From Halichondria panicea (taxonomy: Eukaryota > Porifera > Demospongiae > Suberitida > Halichondriidae), in assembly GCF_963675165.1 (NCBI RefSeq), contig NC_087392.1, positions 2,309,001-2,373,000 on the forward strand: DNA of 64,000 nt. The letters are read 5' to 3'. This document shows, in pieces, positions 11,736-24,398 of this stretch. The notes below the pieces were generated by a model. The model saw only the letters and a list, made by a program, of their open reading frames with translations, searched no databases and was not told where the DNA came from. Made by a program: the position numbers and the translations under genes. Each line of letters begins with the position of its first letter. The stretch's first letter is position 1.

Positions 11736-14700
11736 ATGGATCCCGTGGTCCCCAGAAGCACACTGTCTCCTGCTGGATATCAGGCTAGTGTTGATAGCAA
11801 ACCCAGGCTATCCTCCCACTCCTACAGACGGGCTATTGGTGGGCCACTAACAGATAAATACAGGTAATCAGTGAGACCTCAAAAGGTTTATTGTGACTGA
11901 AACAGGGCTATACCGGATGTGGGCAAGTAATAATTGCCCACAGTCATGTTGACCATTATTAAATTTCAGTAAGTAATTATAACATTTTCTACAGAACAAA
12001 GAGTGTGAACAAGGTTAAAGTGAGGCGTCTCAAAATGCCTGACAAAGAAGACAAGCCAAAGACTGTTGGATTCATTAAGCTAGTAAGCTGCACACCATGT
12101 ACCACTAGGCCTTATCAGTAGATCAGTAGATCTACTGCTAAAAGTGTGCATATTAAATTCTATATAAAGTGGTCCTCCCTTGCAGTTCCGCTATGCCTCA
12201 TGCCTGGACGTGGTGCTGATGCTGGCTGGACTGGTGGCTGCATGCCTCAGTGGTGCAGCCTTTCCTATTGCAATGAATGTGTTTGGAGACATCACCAACT
12301 TGTTTATCAACCACCAATTCTCCCGAGATGTGGTCAGCTCAAATGTCCTCCCGTGTCCCTCGAATCCAAGCATTCTTATCCTAATATCAAATGTGACTGG
12401 TGGCGTTGTGAATTGCAGCACTAACTATATTTCTCCCGGCTGCACATTCAACTTGTCTCAGTTCATATCTGGCCAAGTAATGTGTTTAAGTAATGAAGAC
12501 TTCATTTCAGAGATCAACCTTCAAGTGTACGCATTCATAGGCATTGCTGTCGGATCGTTCCTCTTCTCCTGGATTCATGCATGGTTTTTCCAGATGGCAG
12601 CAGAGAGACAGACTCATAGGATCCGTCTCTTGTACTATCGCTCTGTTCTCAAGCAGAACATTGGCTGGTTTGAAGAGAACTCCAGTGGAGAAGTGTCCAA
12701 CAGACTCTCAAGGTACTGCTATTGTATATACACTCCCATTGAGTTCATGGTACGCTGCTCTGTGTATTTGCTCTTTTGAAGGATAGACATGATTAACGCA
12801 CTAGTGTGAGCTAGAGCTCGTTAGAAATTGACACTTTCTCCCTCCTTGCGTGCATACACTAAATGCTGATTAAAGTTTGACACCTCTCTTTTCAGTGGAC
12901 TGGACAAGATCTACAGGGGCATTGGTGATAATGTGTCGCAACTAGTGCAGTGGGTGGCCACATTTTTAGTTGCCCTGGTCGTTGGTCTAGTGCGACAGTG
13001 GGAGCTGGCTCTACTCCTCTTTGTGATCATACCGTTTATGGCACTTGCAGGGGCTCTGTTTTCTCGAGTGAGTTACAGCTTTGTCTTTGTTGTTTGGTGT
13101 TAGTATGCTTCATGCCCTTGGGTGTTTGGATTGTGCTAGACTGCTACACTGTGCACAATGACCATGGTTGTACATATACACATAATTATGCTTTGTTAAT
13201 TGTACCTTTATGCAATAATTATATGCGCTAAAATTAATGTGGGCCAAGACTAATTCTTATAATTATAATAGCTTGGAGCCATATTTTCAAGTCGTGAGGA
13301 GAAGCTGTATTCAACTGCTGGAGGCATAGCCAGTGAGGTCCTCTCCTCCGTCAAGACTGTCTTTGCCTTCGGGGGACAACAGAGGGAGAGTGACAGGTAC
13401 CGTAGTACTATACAGTGGGCCTGCGTGCATACTCATCAAGAAGCAACATGCATCACTTTTTGTTAATTGGTGCATTATTGAGGCATCTACCAGGGCTTCG
13501 TTGTCTCCTTATTCAGTAATGCTGAAACTTAACAAATTTTGTGTTTGTTCCTGAGGCCCATGGAATGAGTATTACATGGTGTTGTGTTTCTGTCACCTGC
13601 AGATATGACCGGAACCTAGCAGCTGCAACCAAGCAAGGGGTGTTCAAAGGTGCCACCGTTGGATTCAGTGTCGGGGTCATCTATTTCCTTATCTTCATTG
13701 TCTACTCTGTCTCTTTCTGGCAAGTCAAAGTGTATTATGTTTGTATCCTTTCTCTATACATACCATACCAAACTGAGAAGCACATATGTATTACTATAAC
13801 TCAGCCTATAGGTCAACAGTTAGCTTCATGCTTTTCCTGCTAACCATAGAGATGATATAAGGAAGCAAAATGTTTGCTGCAATCTATATATATATCAATC
13901 TTATATATATATATTTATATCCCGTTACTACGTTGTTGCCAAGTGCAATATGCAGCATAATGCACTGCTGAAAGTCATAATGCACTAACCACAAAACGCC
14001 CCTCCGGCATTAGACAATTAAATATTGTATCATGAGAAATAACAAGTATATCAAAGTAAGTCCAGCCATGCAGGAATGTTCAGCACTGCTGGAGTTTCTT
14101 CTTTGCAACCATGCAGGTTTTAAAATTGTCCAAGGCTCATTTTGTGGAAGATTCTGTGTTCCTAGACCTAGTCCTCGACTTCGTGATGCATGTCAATTCT
14201 GCTTCACCATAGCACTAGAAGCGGCTCTTTTTGCTGGGGCTTGAGCTGTTTTGCAGCAGTGTAGAGGCGAGCTTCTTTGGCTTGGTTGTGATGCCGAGGA
14301 TAGTGGAGGGCTGTTTCTTCGCAGCAGTTACACTGAGTAGTGGGGTGGGGCTGTTTCTTCGGCAACAATAGTAAGTAGGGTGGGGCTGTTTCTTTGCAGC
14401 AGTAGTGGGGTGGGGATGTTTTGCAGTTTTCAGCGTTGGAACTCCAACAATTTTGTGTCAAGCCATTCGTCGGTCATGCCAATCTTATACGCTGCATATA
14501 CTGGCGTCTAGAAGAGAGAAGAGATGGAGCTGTGTAGAGTTGTCTTTGTCATCTTTTTGTGCAGTTTATATTGTGTTACTAAGACAGTGTTACGTTGCTA
14601 TGCCCTCGGGATATAAACTAGTTATAACACGTGCACTCGGGATGCATGGCATATATTGCACTCAGCCCTCGGGGCTTACGCCCTCGTGCTTCAGTGCAAT

Positions 14701-17700
14701 AAATATTCCATACATCCCTTGTGCCCGTGTTATAACTATAACATAATAGTATGCATATATGCATGTAGGTGCAACTTATTGGTAGTTATCCATTCATGTA
14801 CACATAATTATAGTTGTGTGAATACGCTTCTCTGTTTTCTGGCCATCTGTGCAGGTTTGGAGGGTTCCTTGTATCAAGTGGTCGGGGACAAGGTGGTGAC
14901 GTCATCACAGTGTTCTTTGCCATTCTAGTGGGAGCCTTCCAACTTGGACAGGCTGGACCGAACCTCCTCAACCTCTCCGAATCTAGGGGAGCAGCCGGCG
15001 AGATATACAGTACCATTGACAGGGTCAGTTTTGCATCTGTGGTCATGCTCTTCACTGTCACTTTGTTGTAGCCTAGACCAAACTTGTATTAAAAATTTTA
15101 GTTGCACACTTTAGTAAATCGTCACCTTCAGGTGCAGATTGTTCAATGTTACACATAATGATTATGTCCACGGCAGATCCCACACACAGATGTGACAAAT
15201 ATTTAAGCCCTGTCCGCATGGTTAGATCAGAACGTACATTCATTAGAACTTTTGTACCTGAAGGGTCACTAACACAATCCACACAGTGTTTTGACAAGAT
15301 TTTATGACAATGTTAATTGCACAGCCGCTCACAATTGACTCGAGCTCAGAAGAAGGTCTAAAGCCGGATAATATGGAGCACACCATTGAGTTCAAAGATG
15401 TCAATTTCTCTTACCCCCATCGACAAAATGTGCAGGTTGGAGGATAGTCTCGTCAATAAAAATTGTTTTGTACATATATGTATACATGTATGCTATGTAT
15501 ACAGTAGATACACATACGCACAACTTGAAATTCCTGCTCCATGCATACGCACACCGCACACCCTCAGGTGCTCAACAACCTGCAGCTGCGTGCTGGTGCA
15601 GGTCAGACGGTGGCTCTGGTAGGCCCCAGTGGCTCGGGCAAGAGCACTGTCATTGACCTAATTCAGAGATTCTATGAACTGGGTAGTGTTGGGCAGGTAC
15701 GTTCTCAGTTTAAACTATTTCCCTCTCTTTATCTCTGCTATGAGCTAGTATATATTATGTATGTTTACGTATGGACTAGCTAATTGTACTAGTCCTCTTG
15801 TATCGACAGTATTTTCTTTGCCATGCAGCTCCTGATTGGAGGCTATGACATCAAGGACCTAAACCTCAAGTGGCTACGCAGTCAGATGGGTTTAGTCTCT
15901 CAGGAACCCGTTCTCTTTGACACCACCATTGCTGAGAACATTTGCATGGGCAACGATAATGCCACAATGGAGGAGATGCAAGAGGCTGCCAAGAGTGCCA
16001 ATGCTCACGATTTCATCTCGTCTCTTCCAGACGGCTACAACACACAAGTGGGTGAGGGCGGAGACCAATTGAGTGGGGGACAGAAGCAACGTGTGGCCAT
16101 TGCTCGAGCTCTCCTCAGAAATCCTAAAATCCTCCTTCTGGACGAAGCCACCTCTGCCCTGGACTCTGAGAGTGAGAAAGTTGTCCAGAATGCTCTCGAT
16201 AATGCTTGTGCACGTACTGATCGCACAACTATTGTGATTGCTCATCGCCTCTCAACCATTCAAAATGCTGATCTTATCGTGGTTTTAGACAAGGGCCAAG
16301 TCACTGAATCTGGTACTCATTCCGAGCTTCTCACCAAGAATGGATTGTACGCTGATCTCGTGAACACCCAGTCCCAAGCTCTACAACTTGAGGTTCCTCG
16401 ATACAGAGCCAGACCTCTAACTGGACGTAGCCTGAGAAGCAAGTCTTGGAAACAAAAGAGTATCCCTCGTACTCTGCGACGAGCCACAACCTTCACTAGC
16501 TCCGTGAAAAACCTCTCTAGGCGATCCTCTAGAATTAGTACACCGTCTAGAGCTAGTAACCGTAGCAGCTCTGCCACAGAACCCACTGAGATGACTGACG
16601 TTGGTACATCTGTTGACGTTGTTGCCCCAAGTCCAGTGGAAAGCGATATTGACAAGGATAAGCTCCCTGATGTGTCGTCATGGAAACTGATGAAAAATCT
16701 GTCGTGGAGGATTTGGCTGGTGGTGTTCATTGGGATCATGTCCTCCATTTTGAATGGCCTAGTCTTTCCCTCCTTTGCTGTTGTGTTTGGAGAAGTGCTG
16801 GGAGTGTTCTCTCTGCCGGCTTCTCAAGTTTTGGACGAAATTCACCCGTGGGGAGCAACGTTTCTCGCTCTGGGCATTGTACTCGCCGTCTCTACATTTG
16901 TCAAGGTGAGCAGTAAGCAAGATGGATGCAGGGCGGATCTAGCCAAAAATGTATAGGGGGGTTATAGACAAAAGCGAGCGCGCAAAATGTTTGGCCACGC
17001 CCCTTTCACGCCCACTTAATTGAAATTGATATCATGCGTGCACAAAGCAAATCTACTGTCTACTACAGCTAGGTGCCTTGTCATGTATACTAATACATGT
17101 GAATGGTATGTTGGTATGTGTGGATGGAAATTATTGTGTATTACTACTTAGTGTGTCCTGGACTTGTACTCATGTCAACAGATACTAATACTTCATCGTT
17201 CACAGCTTGTAAGTTAACCATGCACATTGCTCATTTAGCCACAAGCAACACAAGTGTAGGTTGATCTAGTTTTTGTGAGTGTTTGGGGGGTTGCAACCCC
17301 TGAAACCCACCCCCTAGATCCGGGCCTGGGATGTGTGTACAGTGTTAGGACCTGAAACTCATGAGCAAATTTTTTCGTGCTATTTTGCCAATAATTTTCA
17401 CCTCATTCAATCAATCATGACTGCTCTCCCACACAGAACCTATGCTTTAGTATATCGGGTGAGAATTTGACTCGAGTTGTTCGCTCCAAGCTTTTCAAGG
17501 CCATTCTTCGTCAGGAAGTTGGCTGGTTCGATGATGAAAGTAACTCAACGGCCGCACTCTCTACAAAGCTTTCCTCCAATGCTGGAGATGTCAGTGGGGT
17601 ATGTCAGTTTATTCAAGCTAGCCCTAAACCTAGCGATAAGGAATTCCATTGTACATTGTACCTAAAATAAATTTTGGCCCCATATAAAATTGGTCTTACT

Positions 17701-19879
17701 TCTTTTCTTTTCTGGTGTTGCCTTGTTTAAACAAGTATAACACAGTAGAAGAGTAATTAATGCTCTGTTGGCTCATGTGTTTGCTGTTCTGTGTCTTGAA
17801 GGCTGAGTGTGTATGTTTCTTGCAGGCTGCCGGTGTGCGGCTGGGTACTGTGATAGAGATGTCTGTGACACTGTTGGCCTCCATGGCTGTTGCGTTTGGT
17901 TACTCCTGGATTACTGCCTTTGTTGTTGTGGGACTCATTCCTATCCTGGCTGTGGGCAGTGTACTGTACTTTTCTTTGGCTGCTGGGCGTAAGAAGTCCT
18001 CCAACAAGGGCCTCAAGGAAGCATCAGAGGTGAGTGCTCACCTTCTTAGCCGAGGGGTTGTAGCTATTACTACATTAGGTAGCTAGCTACTCTCACTACC
18101 AACTGTAGTTGCAATGTAGCAAACAGTATGTTACAGTCTATAATTATTTCTTGTTACATTGTATTTCTCGGTGCAGATTGCTCTGGAGAGTGTGAAGAAC
18201 ATCCGTGTGGTGGCTGCTTTTGGTCTTGAAGAATCGTTTTATCAAACTTTTGAGAAAGAAGTTCTGGGAACCTACAAGTAAGCGTACATATACATTCAGG
18301 AATGCATGAACATGCACTCCTGATACGTTACATATACTTCTTTTTATTTTTATTTCTTGCCTCCACTGATAGGAGAGTATCCTTGTTTGGTAACGTGGTG
18401 GTTATCATTGTTATTATTGCATAATCAGGTCTGCACGGGCTTTTCTGAGCCCATGTATGTAATTCACTGCGAATTTTTGGGTTGGGAGGTCATCAAGCCA
18501 GGGATGTGCCGATGTGACGTAAAGTGTATGCAACCACATGCTCATTGATGTACACGCACACACACAGATTGTCGGTCTGCCTTAGTGTGCTCTTTGGTGT
18601 TGCCTATGCTCTCACCCAATCTCTCGTTTTCTTTGCTTACATTGTCACATTTCGTTTTGGTGCTTACATCGTCATGTTACCTACTGATGACATTCTTTAC
18701 ACTGGTTACGAAAATGTTTTCCGTGTATTTTCTGCCATTGTGTTTGGCTCAATTGCTATTGGAGCAACTGGTTCTTTCGCTCCAGATTACACCAAAGCCA
18801 AGGAATCAGCAAAAATTGTGTATGCCATTTTGGATAGGAATCCTGAAATCGACAATTACTCCCAAGATGGATTAAAGCTCGAAGACGTGAAAGGAGATCT
18901 CCAATTTGAGAATGTTTTCTTTGCCTACCCTCAGAGGCTCCAAGTGAACGTACTGTCAAGTTTCAGCCTCAAGGTGAAGCAAGGTCAAACTCTCGCTCTG
19001 GTGGGGGCAAGTGGAGGAGGCAAGAGTACAGTCATGCAACTCATCGAGAGGTTCTATGACCCGCACGCTGGATGTGCTTCTCTGGATGGCACAAATATCT
19101 TGGACATTAATCTCTCCTGGCTCCGCTCTCAGATTGGGATAGTGTCTCAAGAGCCGGTGTTGTTTGACGGAACGGTTGCTGAGAATATCCGATACGGGGC
19201 CCTGTTCAGAGAGGTGTCTGATGAGGAGGTGATTGCTGCAGCCAAATCTGCCAACATACACAGCTTCATTGAAACACTGCCAATGGTGAGTAACGTTAAC
19301 AGGGCCTACCCTGTTTTCTGCTTGTGCTATGGGAGGCAGTGGAGATGGAATGATGGTTGATGTTAAGTACCCCTAACCTCCCGTACATGAATCTCTCAAA
19401 TCTAACATTCTATATATAGACCCTCGACAAACAAACAACATTATAATACATGGCTGATATAAACTGCGTTTTACGTACAGGGTTACAACACCAGTGTTGG
19501 TGGCGAGAGCAACCAGTTGAGTGGTGGACAGAAGCAACGTGTAGCCATTGCTCGAGCTCTCCTCCGAGATCCGAAAATCCTCCTTCTGGATGAGGCCACC
19601 TCTGCCCTGGACTCTGAGAGTGAGAGGGTGGTACAAGAAGCTCTCGACAAAGCCAGGGAGGGCAGGACCTGCATAGTCATTGCTCACCGTCTCTCAACCA
19701 TATATAACTCCGACTGCATTGCTGTACTGAAGAGAGGCAAAGTGGCGGAGTTGGGGACTCATCGGGAGTTGATGGAAAAGAGGGGGCTCTATTATAGGCT
19801 GAATGGAGCGAAGGCTACAAGCCAGCCAGAGCAGGAGACAAATAACACCGAGAGTGGCATTTCAATTTTACAAATATAA
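11736..19879 (+). CDS. ABCB1-like: Full-size ABCB (P-glycoprotein/MDR-type) transporter, second tandem copy
   Basis: Fifteen exons: 11736-11863, 11995-12082, 12186-12712, 12896-13067, 13272-13396, 13603-13719, 14855-15023, 15325-15435, 15568-15696, 15829-16905, 17437-17598, 17826-18029, 18177-18277, 18568-19285 and 19481-19879; 1408 aa in an exact frame. Order is TMD1, NBD1, a long Ser/Arg-rich linker (about 16390-16680), TMD2, NBD2. Walker A is GPSGSGKST in NBD1 and GASGGGKST in NBD2; both NBDs have [16 protein letters not shown] and [14 protein letters not shown]. The intron after 13719 starts with GC (GCAAGT), is 1.1 kb long, and is needed to keep the SFWFGG reading. The gene lies 294 bp after its paralogue on the same strand. 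NBD2 exons are far closer to the paralogue than the rest, which suggests gene conversion. Its 3' half from 16078 on is duplicated at 28175. Confidence 0.93.
14290..14425. repeat. Degenerate minisatellite in ABCB intron
   Basis: About three imperfect units containing GTGGGGCTGTTTCTTCGCAG inside the long GC-AG intron of the second ABCB gene. Confidence 0.5.
14621..14736. repeat. Imperfect inverted repeat with GTTATAAC termini
   Basis: Begins GTTATAACACGTGCACTCGG and ends in a related inverted sequence (CCCGTGTTATAAC). The middle is GCATATATTGCACTCAGCCC followed by a degenerate mirror. It is likely a short fold-back or MITE-type element in the long ABCB intron. Confidence 0.6.
16926..17330. repeat. 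Intronic repeat with GGATCTAG-type ends
   Basis: The ABCB intron contains GGGCGGATCTAGCC at the left and an inverted-like CCCCCTAGATCCGGGCCTGG at the right. It is probably a short non-autonomous element, copied along with the duplication at about 29023-29425. Confidence 0.4.
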
Positions 19880-20147
19880 TGTGACATTTTAGATATAGCA
19901 ATTTTTAGACATGAGTTTACAGTACATTCAAACACATTCAATAGCTTCATAAGCTAGCGTATAAATTTTGAATTTTACCTTATACGTACGTACACGGCAG
20001 TGGTTCTAGATCTCCAAATGCCAATAATGATTATGATGACAATTATAATTTTCAAATCAATGACATAAAAAAGTAATGTGCAAATGAGCTGACTATTACG
20101 TTATATGCAGCACTTCAGCTAGTATAATAAGCACACACATAATCATA

Positions 20148-20674
20148 CTAGGTATAGTGAGTATCTCTTCGTGAGGACGAGTTAGAATAAGATAGTTTTT
20201 CATGCTTTGATTTTCGCTCATGGTGTAGCTGCATGGAGAGACGGAGAGACAGTACAGGTTTACAGTAAAGTCTTAATGCATTTTAATTAAGAGAACTTAC
20301 CACTCGCTGTTGCTTGTACTTTTGTTTGAACTCTGCAAGAGACAACTTGTTGTCTAGAAAATCTTCTGCAATGACCTGGGAGAAATAATAGAGAAGTATA
20401 CAGCCTGTCATATTACGTACCTCTGATTCAGTTTCTGCTTCCTGCGTCAGTGTCTTCAATCGAGCCACAATGTTTTTGGACTGGTACCTCTGCAAGTGTG
20501 TGTGTGTGTGCGTGTGCGTGTGTGCGTGTGTGTGTGTGTGTGCGTGTGCGTGTGTGCGTGTGTGTGTGTGTGTGCGCATGTACATATAATACGTGATACC
20601 ATTACCTCAGTAAGCTGTTTTTGTTCTTCTAGCAGTTTCTCATAATCAGTCTTCAGTGCTTGCATCTCTAAGAA
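20148..20674 (-). pseudogene. VPS37A: VPS37A 3' fragment (last four exons)
   Basis: Exons 20606-20674, 20421-20489, 20301-20375 and 20148-20228 are identical or nearly so to the last four exons of the complete VPS37A gene at 32241-35422. They encode the C-terminal Mod(r) helices (FLEMQALKTDYEKLLEEQKQ onward). The duplication boundary at 20714 falls in the intron upstream, so no 5' exons, UEV domain or promoter are present. Splicing from the neighbouring tensin exon is out of phase: tensin leaves two bases, the joined codon is followed almost at once by TAG. It is therefore most likely a non-functional by-product of the duplication. Confidence 0.85.
20499..20578. repeat. GT/CGTG microsatellite
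   Basis: A (GT)n stretch with interspersed CGTG in a VPS37A intron. It is repeated in the second copy at about 32588-32668 with the same length pattern. Confidence 0.9.
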
Positions 20675-21675
20675 CTACATGTATATACAACACAAAACGT
20701 AAACTTCTAAGAAAATATATAAATATAATTATAGAGTCTCTGCAAAGAGAAGTATTAGATTTATAACCTCTAACAAATAAGTGCTAATGACACCTTACTG
20801 TCGAGCACGCACAACACACACACCCACACACACCCACGCACGCCCACACACACACACACACGGTACCTGTTAGCATTGGTAGCCTTGATAAAGACCCTCT
20901 CATGATTTGAGAACGACCTGCTCCTCTGAATAGACTCGGCCCTCTCCCTCTCTTCACTGGTACCCTCTGCTCCGGGGGTTATGTCCAGGTCCGCCAGGTT
21001 AGAATAGAAATCAGAACCAGAATTACTCGTCATGGTCAGATTCCCAGAACTTGAAGACCGACGCCCGATACTGTCAGAGTTGAGTGGAACAGGAACATCA
21101 GGGAACTTCACTTTAGCCCACATGTCATTGTCCACAGCGGACTGTCTGTTAGGCAAATGCTCAACTGAGATTTCTTGATTGAGCGGAATCTCATCATACG
21201 ATGGTTGGTGTTTTAAGACACTTAGAGGGTGGGCTGAAGGTTTTGCTGTTTTCTTTTCCGCTTTTGATGGCGTTTCTGATGGCTTGGTTATCTTTTTTGT
21301 CTTTGTAGCCTCCCCTCTTGATTCTAAATTGGCACTCTCACGCTTTCGTTGAAGATGCTGTTTTAGTATTTGTTTCTGCAGTTCTTCGTGCACAGAGCCA
21401 ATTTTATCGTCTGTTGGTTTGGGTTTAAACACCGGTTTAGTACGAGGGGTGGGCCGTTGTGGGCGTGGCTTTATGACAGGGGTGTGGTCAGGGGACGATT
21501 TGGTTGGTTTGGTTTTGGAAAGCCCCGGACCATCTGTCCCCTCAGTTGCGAGGGTGGTGGGTGTGTCATCGTCTATCTCGGCATAGTCTTCATCAGTGGG
21601 TGTTTGAGAGTCCAGGGATCTGGAGTGAACAATTAATACACTGATACACTTTTATCACCGTACAGTATATACATG

Positions 21676-22417
21676 TAGCCTCCTTCGCAGCCTCTCCTTT
21701 TTCTGTTCTTTGTCACAGAAGAAAAAATTGGAGGAACAAAGAAAGAAAGAAGGAAGCAACTAAGAAAAAGGAGAGCCTGCCTTGCTAAGTCGCGTGATCC
21801 CCTACTGACGTAGACAAATTTTAACGAGCGTGGGCGAGAGAAAACCTCAATAACTGTCCTCCCACACAGTACTTGGAGCGCATTTACCAGGAACATAATC
21901 TGTTATGAACAGTACAGTACAGTGCAGTAGAGTCAGCCTTCGTGAGACCTTTAGTCAGTAGAGGAAGTATGAAAGACTAGAGTAGAGTAGACTATACTGC
22001 TGTAATAATTATATCTACTAATCAAGTGGGTCTGTTCTGAACTCAGGAAAAAAAACTGAGCTAAATTTAGATATTAAATTTTAGTCTCTTTAGTCTTTAC
22101 TAGGTAAGCCCTCGTCTACGATGTCTCCACGCTTGATTCTGGCTTACTATCTACGATGCTAACAGCTTTTATTTAGAGTTTGCAATGCGTAGGCATGCTG
22201 TAGCTTTTTGCTCTGTCAGCCTCCGCCCAGCTAGTGATTGCCCACGTTCATTTTCACTCGTCTACCACTCGTCTACCGTCACGCGACTTAGCAAGGTAGG
22301 CTCTCCTTTTTCTTAGTCTCTTCCTTCTTTCTTTCTTTGTTCCTCCAATTAGTCCCGTATTTTATCTTATTGAACTATGACAAAGAACAGAAAAAGGAGA
22401 GGCTGCGAAGGAGGCTA
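21676..22417. mobile_element. 742-bp fold-back element with long terminal inverted repeats and 9-bp TSD
   Basis: The left arm starts TAGCCTCCTTCGCAGCCTCT and the right arm ends with its complement (AGAGGCTGCGAAGGAGGCTA). Homology between the arms extends about 140 bp inward (to the AGTCGCGTGA / TCACGCGACT pair). It is flanked by a 9-bp direct repeat ATATACATG (21667-21675 and 22418-22426). No ORF is seen in the centre. The 9-bp duplication fits Mutator-type elements. It lies in a tensin intron. Confidence 0.88.
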
Positions 22418-23418
22418 ATATACATGTACATGACGACTGTACATGACGACTGTACATGTACATGAATATAGTGGTATAAAATTAAATGCATGCTCATGCG
22501 TTACATCACCATTTTAGAGCTGCATACATATGACACATGTACGTGGCACTCTCATGCAGTCATGATTGCATGCTGTAATCGAAGCCTATTCCACATAATG
22601 TACAGTACATGTTATCTATAATTAACACACGTACATGTACAACCATATGAAGGGGTTACCTTGAAGGGGGTATCCTGGGTAGAGGACGATGGACCAACTG
22701 GCTGCCGGCTTTACGCTCCCCAGAGGGGGGTGGGGGTCTGGGTGGCTTGACTGTCTTCACAACCCCTAGGTTTGGAGTGGATGGAGACGAGTCAGGAACT
22801 CTTCTATCACTTCTATCGAGAAGACTGAAAAGAGAGTCATTCGAAGTAGCTTTGTGTGGCTTTAGGATTTTCTTTGGTGGAGGAGGTGGCTTTTCTTCTG
22901 GTTGAGCAATTACTTCATCTCGTTTTGTCTTGTCTTTGACTGATTTTTGGACGACTGTGTATAACTCTGAAGATTGGGGATGTGTGAAATGGTCTATATC
23001 GTCGGGGTCCATTTGAGCACTGATTTCACTCTCTGCCCTCTCACGACGAAGTTGGGGGTACTTTATCTTTGGGGACTCCAAACTACATGTACATGACAAT
23101 TGTATATATAATTGTGTACGATGGTGAGGGAGGCCAGGGCCATATATTAGACTGACTATAGAAGTTAAATCTAGAGTTTTAAATCTAACTAGCATATGTA
23201 GTATATCCTATATAGACTTTACATCAGAGGAGGTACATGTATGACTCGATTAGGCTAAAATTAAGGTATTTGGTCACATCAATACATGTAGTCTGGCCAC
23301 GCCCTCCCCAACTTTGTATTGGGTCGGGTGAACTAGAACAGAACTACCACAAAGCAACAAACACTAATTTTATAGTTTAAAATAATTATAGCATTCAATT
23401 ATTCTACATGTACATGTA

Positions 23419-23977
23419 TACCGTACTCTACCGAGATTACACCCACCCTAATTGCATGCTACAAAGCAGCTACAGGTGGGATGGGCTTAATTTCGAAAAC
23501 AGTAGTTTTGTCTCGAAATTAAGCCCACCCAGGTGTTTGCCTCGAAATTAAGCCCACTCATTAAGAAACTATTCTTCTCTGTCTGCGTCTGAGGCCTGCC
23601 AGCTTTTGAAATACAATGAATACATCAACATACAACAACGGTGAATGCATGGGTAAAGTAGGTAGGTATAAAAAGTCAAGACTCTGCATCAGAAGGTTGT
23701 TCCTTGTCACTGTCAGTGTCTTCAACAGAGATTTAGAGAAGATTGTCCTTGTCTCTCTTATACTTGCTAATAGAATCTAGCTATATCTAATTATTCAGAG
23801 CTAACCAGCGTACACAATAAACTGCTAAACCTTTTCTTGAAAACTTGCTCACTGACAAGATGTATCACTTCCTGGTGGGCGTATTTTCGAGGCAAATTAG
23901 CCTATGCAGGAACTTTCACCCAAAAGTGGGGGTGGGCGTAATTTTGGACGTGGGCGTAATCTCGGTAGAGTACGGTA
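23419..23977. mobile_element. 559-bp MITE with TACCGTACTCTACCGAG termini
   Basis: Terminal inverted repeats TACCGTACTCTACCGAGATT and its complement at 23950-23977 are near-perfect. The flanking sequence is TATA on both sides, which suggests TA-type insertion. The interior has repeated TCGAAATTAAGCCCAC units in both orientations. No ORF is seen. Confidence 0.85.
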
Positions 23978-24398
23978 TATACATGTACGTACAATGTACA
24001 AGCAAATAAAAATATATAAAACCCAAAACACGGTCACACCATTGTTCAAATCAAAGCACTCTCACAGATCCACCCACTCACTCCATAAGGTTGGGCGGGT
24101 CGTCTCCCGGCATCCCGCTGTCATAGCCTCCTCTGAACGAAGCGTACGAGTTCCTCTTTGCCAACACGTCATCGTCCAACCCAATGTTCCCATTGGTCGC
24201 CGTCCCATTGTTGACTGTCAGCTGTTTGCCGTCAAGAAGAGAGGAACGGACATCAGCAAATGGTACATCTGTGTGTGTGGGGGAGAAGGGGGTGGAAACT
24301 TTACTATGAAGCATATCGATCTGAATTCATGAGTATTGACACAGGTATGAATATTGCGGTAAGCAGTTGAGAGGATTATTGAGCTACATGTAAGTGCA

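Larger units (their letters stand above)
16078..20714. repeat. 4.6-kb segmental duplication, copy A
   Basis: Direct duplicate of 28175-32807. It begins inside ABCB exon 10, between the LSGG and QKQR codons, and ends in a VPS37A intron just after AACTTCTAAGAAA. By eye I count about 14 differences over 4.6 kb (single substitutions, 1-bp indels and one 3-bp indel), about 0.3%. The ABCB protein differs at one residue (Arg in this copy, Cys in the other, about 16429 and 28526). About half the substitutions cluster at 18650-18900 and are silent. Confidence 0.95.

Noticed and set aside
20283-20665. Minus-strand frames rich in His-Thr repeats
   Set aside because: Translation of the CA/GT microsatellite read through from a real VPS37A exon.
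20148-21619. Tensin-VPS37A fusion transcript
   Set aside because: The tensin exon leaves two bases and the VPS37A exon starts in phase 0, so the joined frame stops within two codons.
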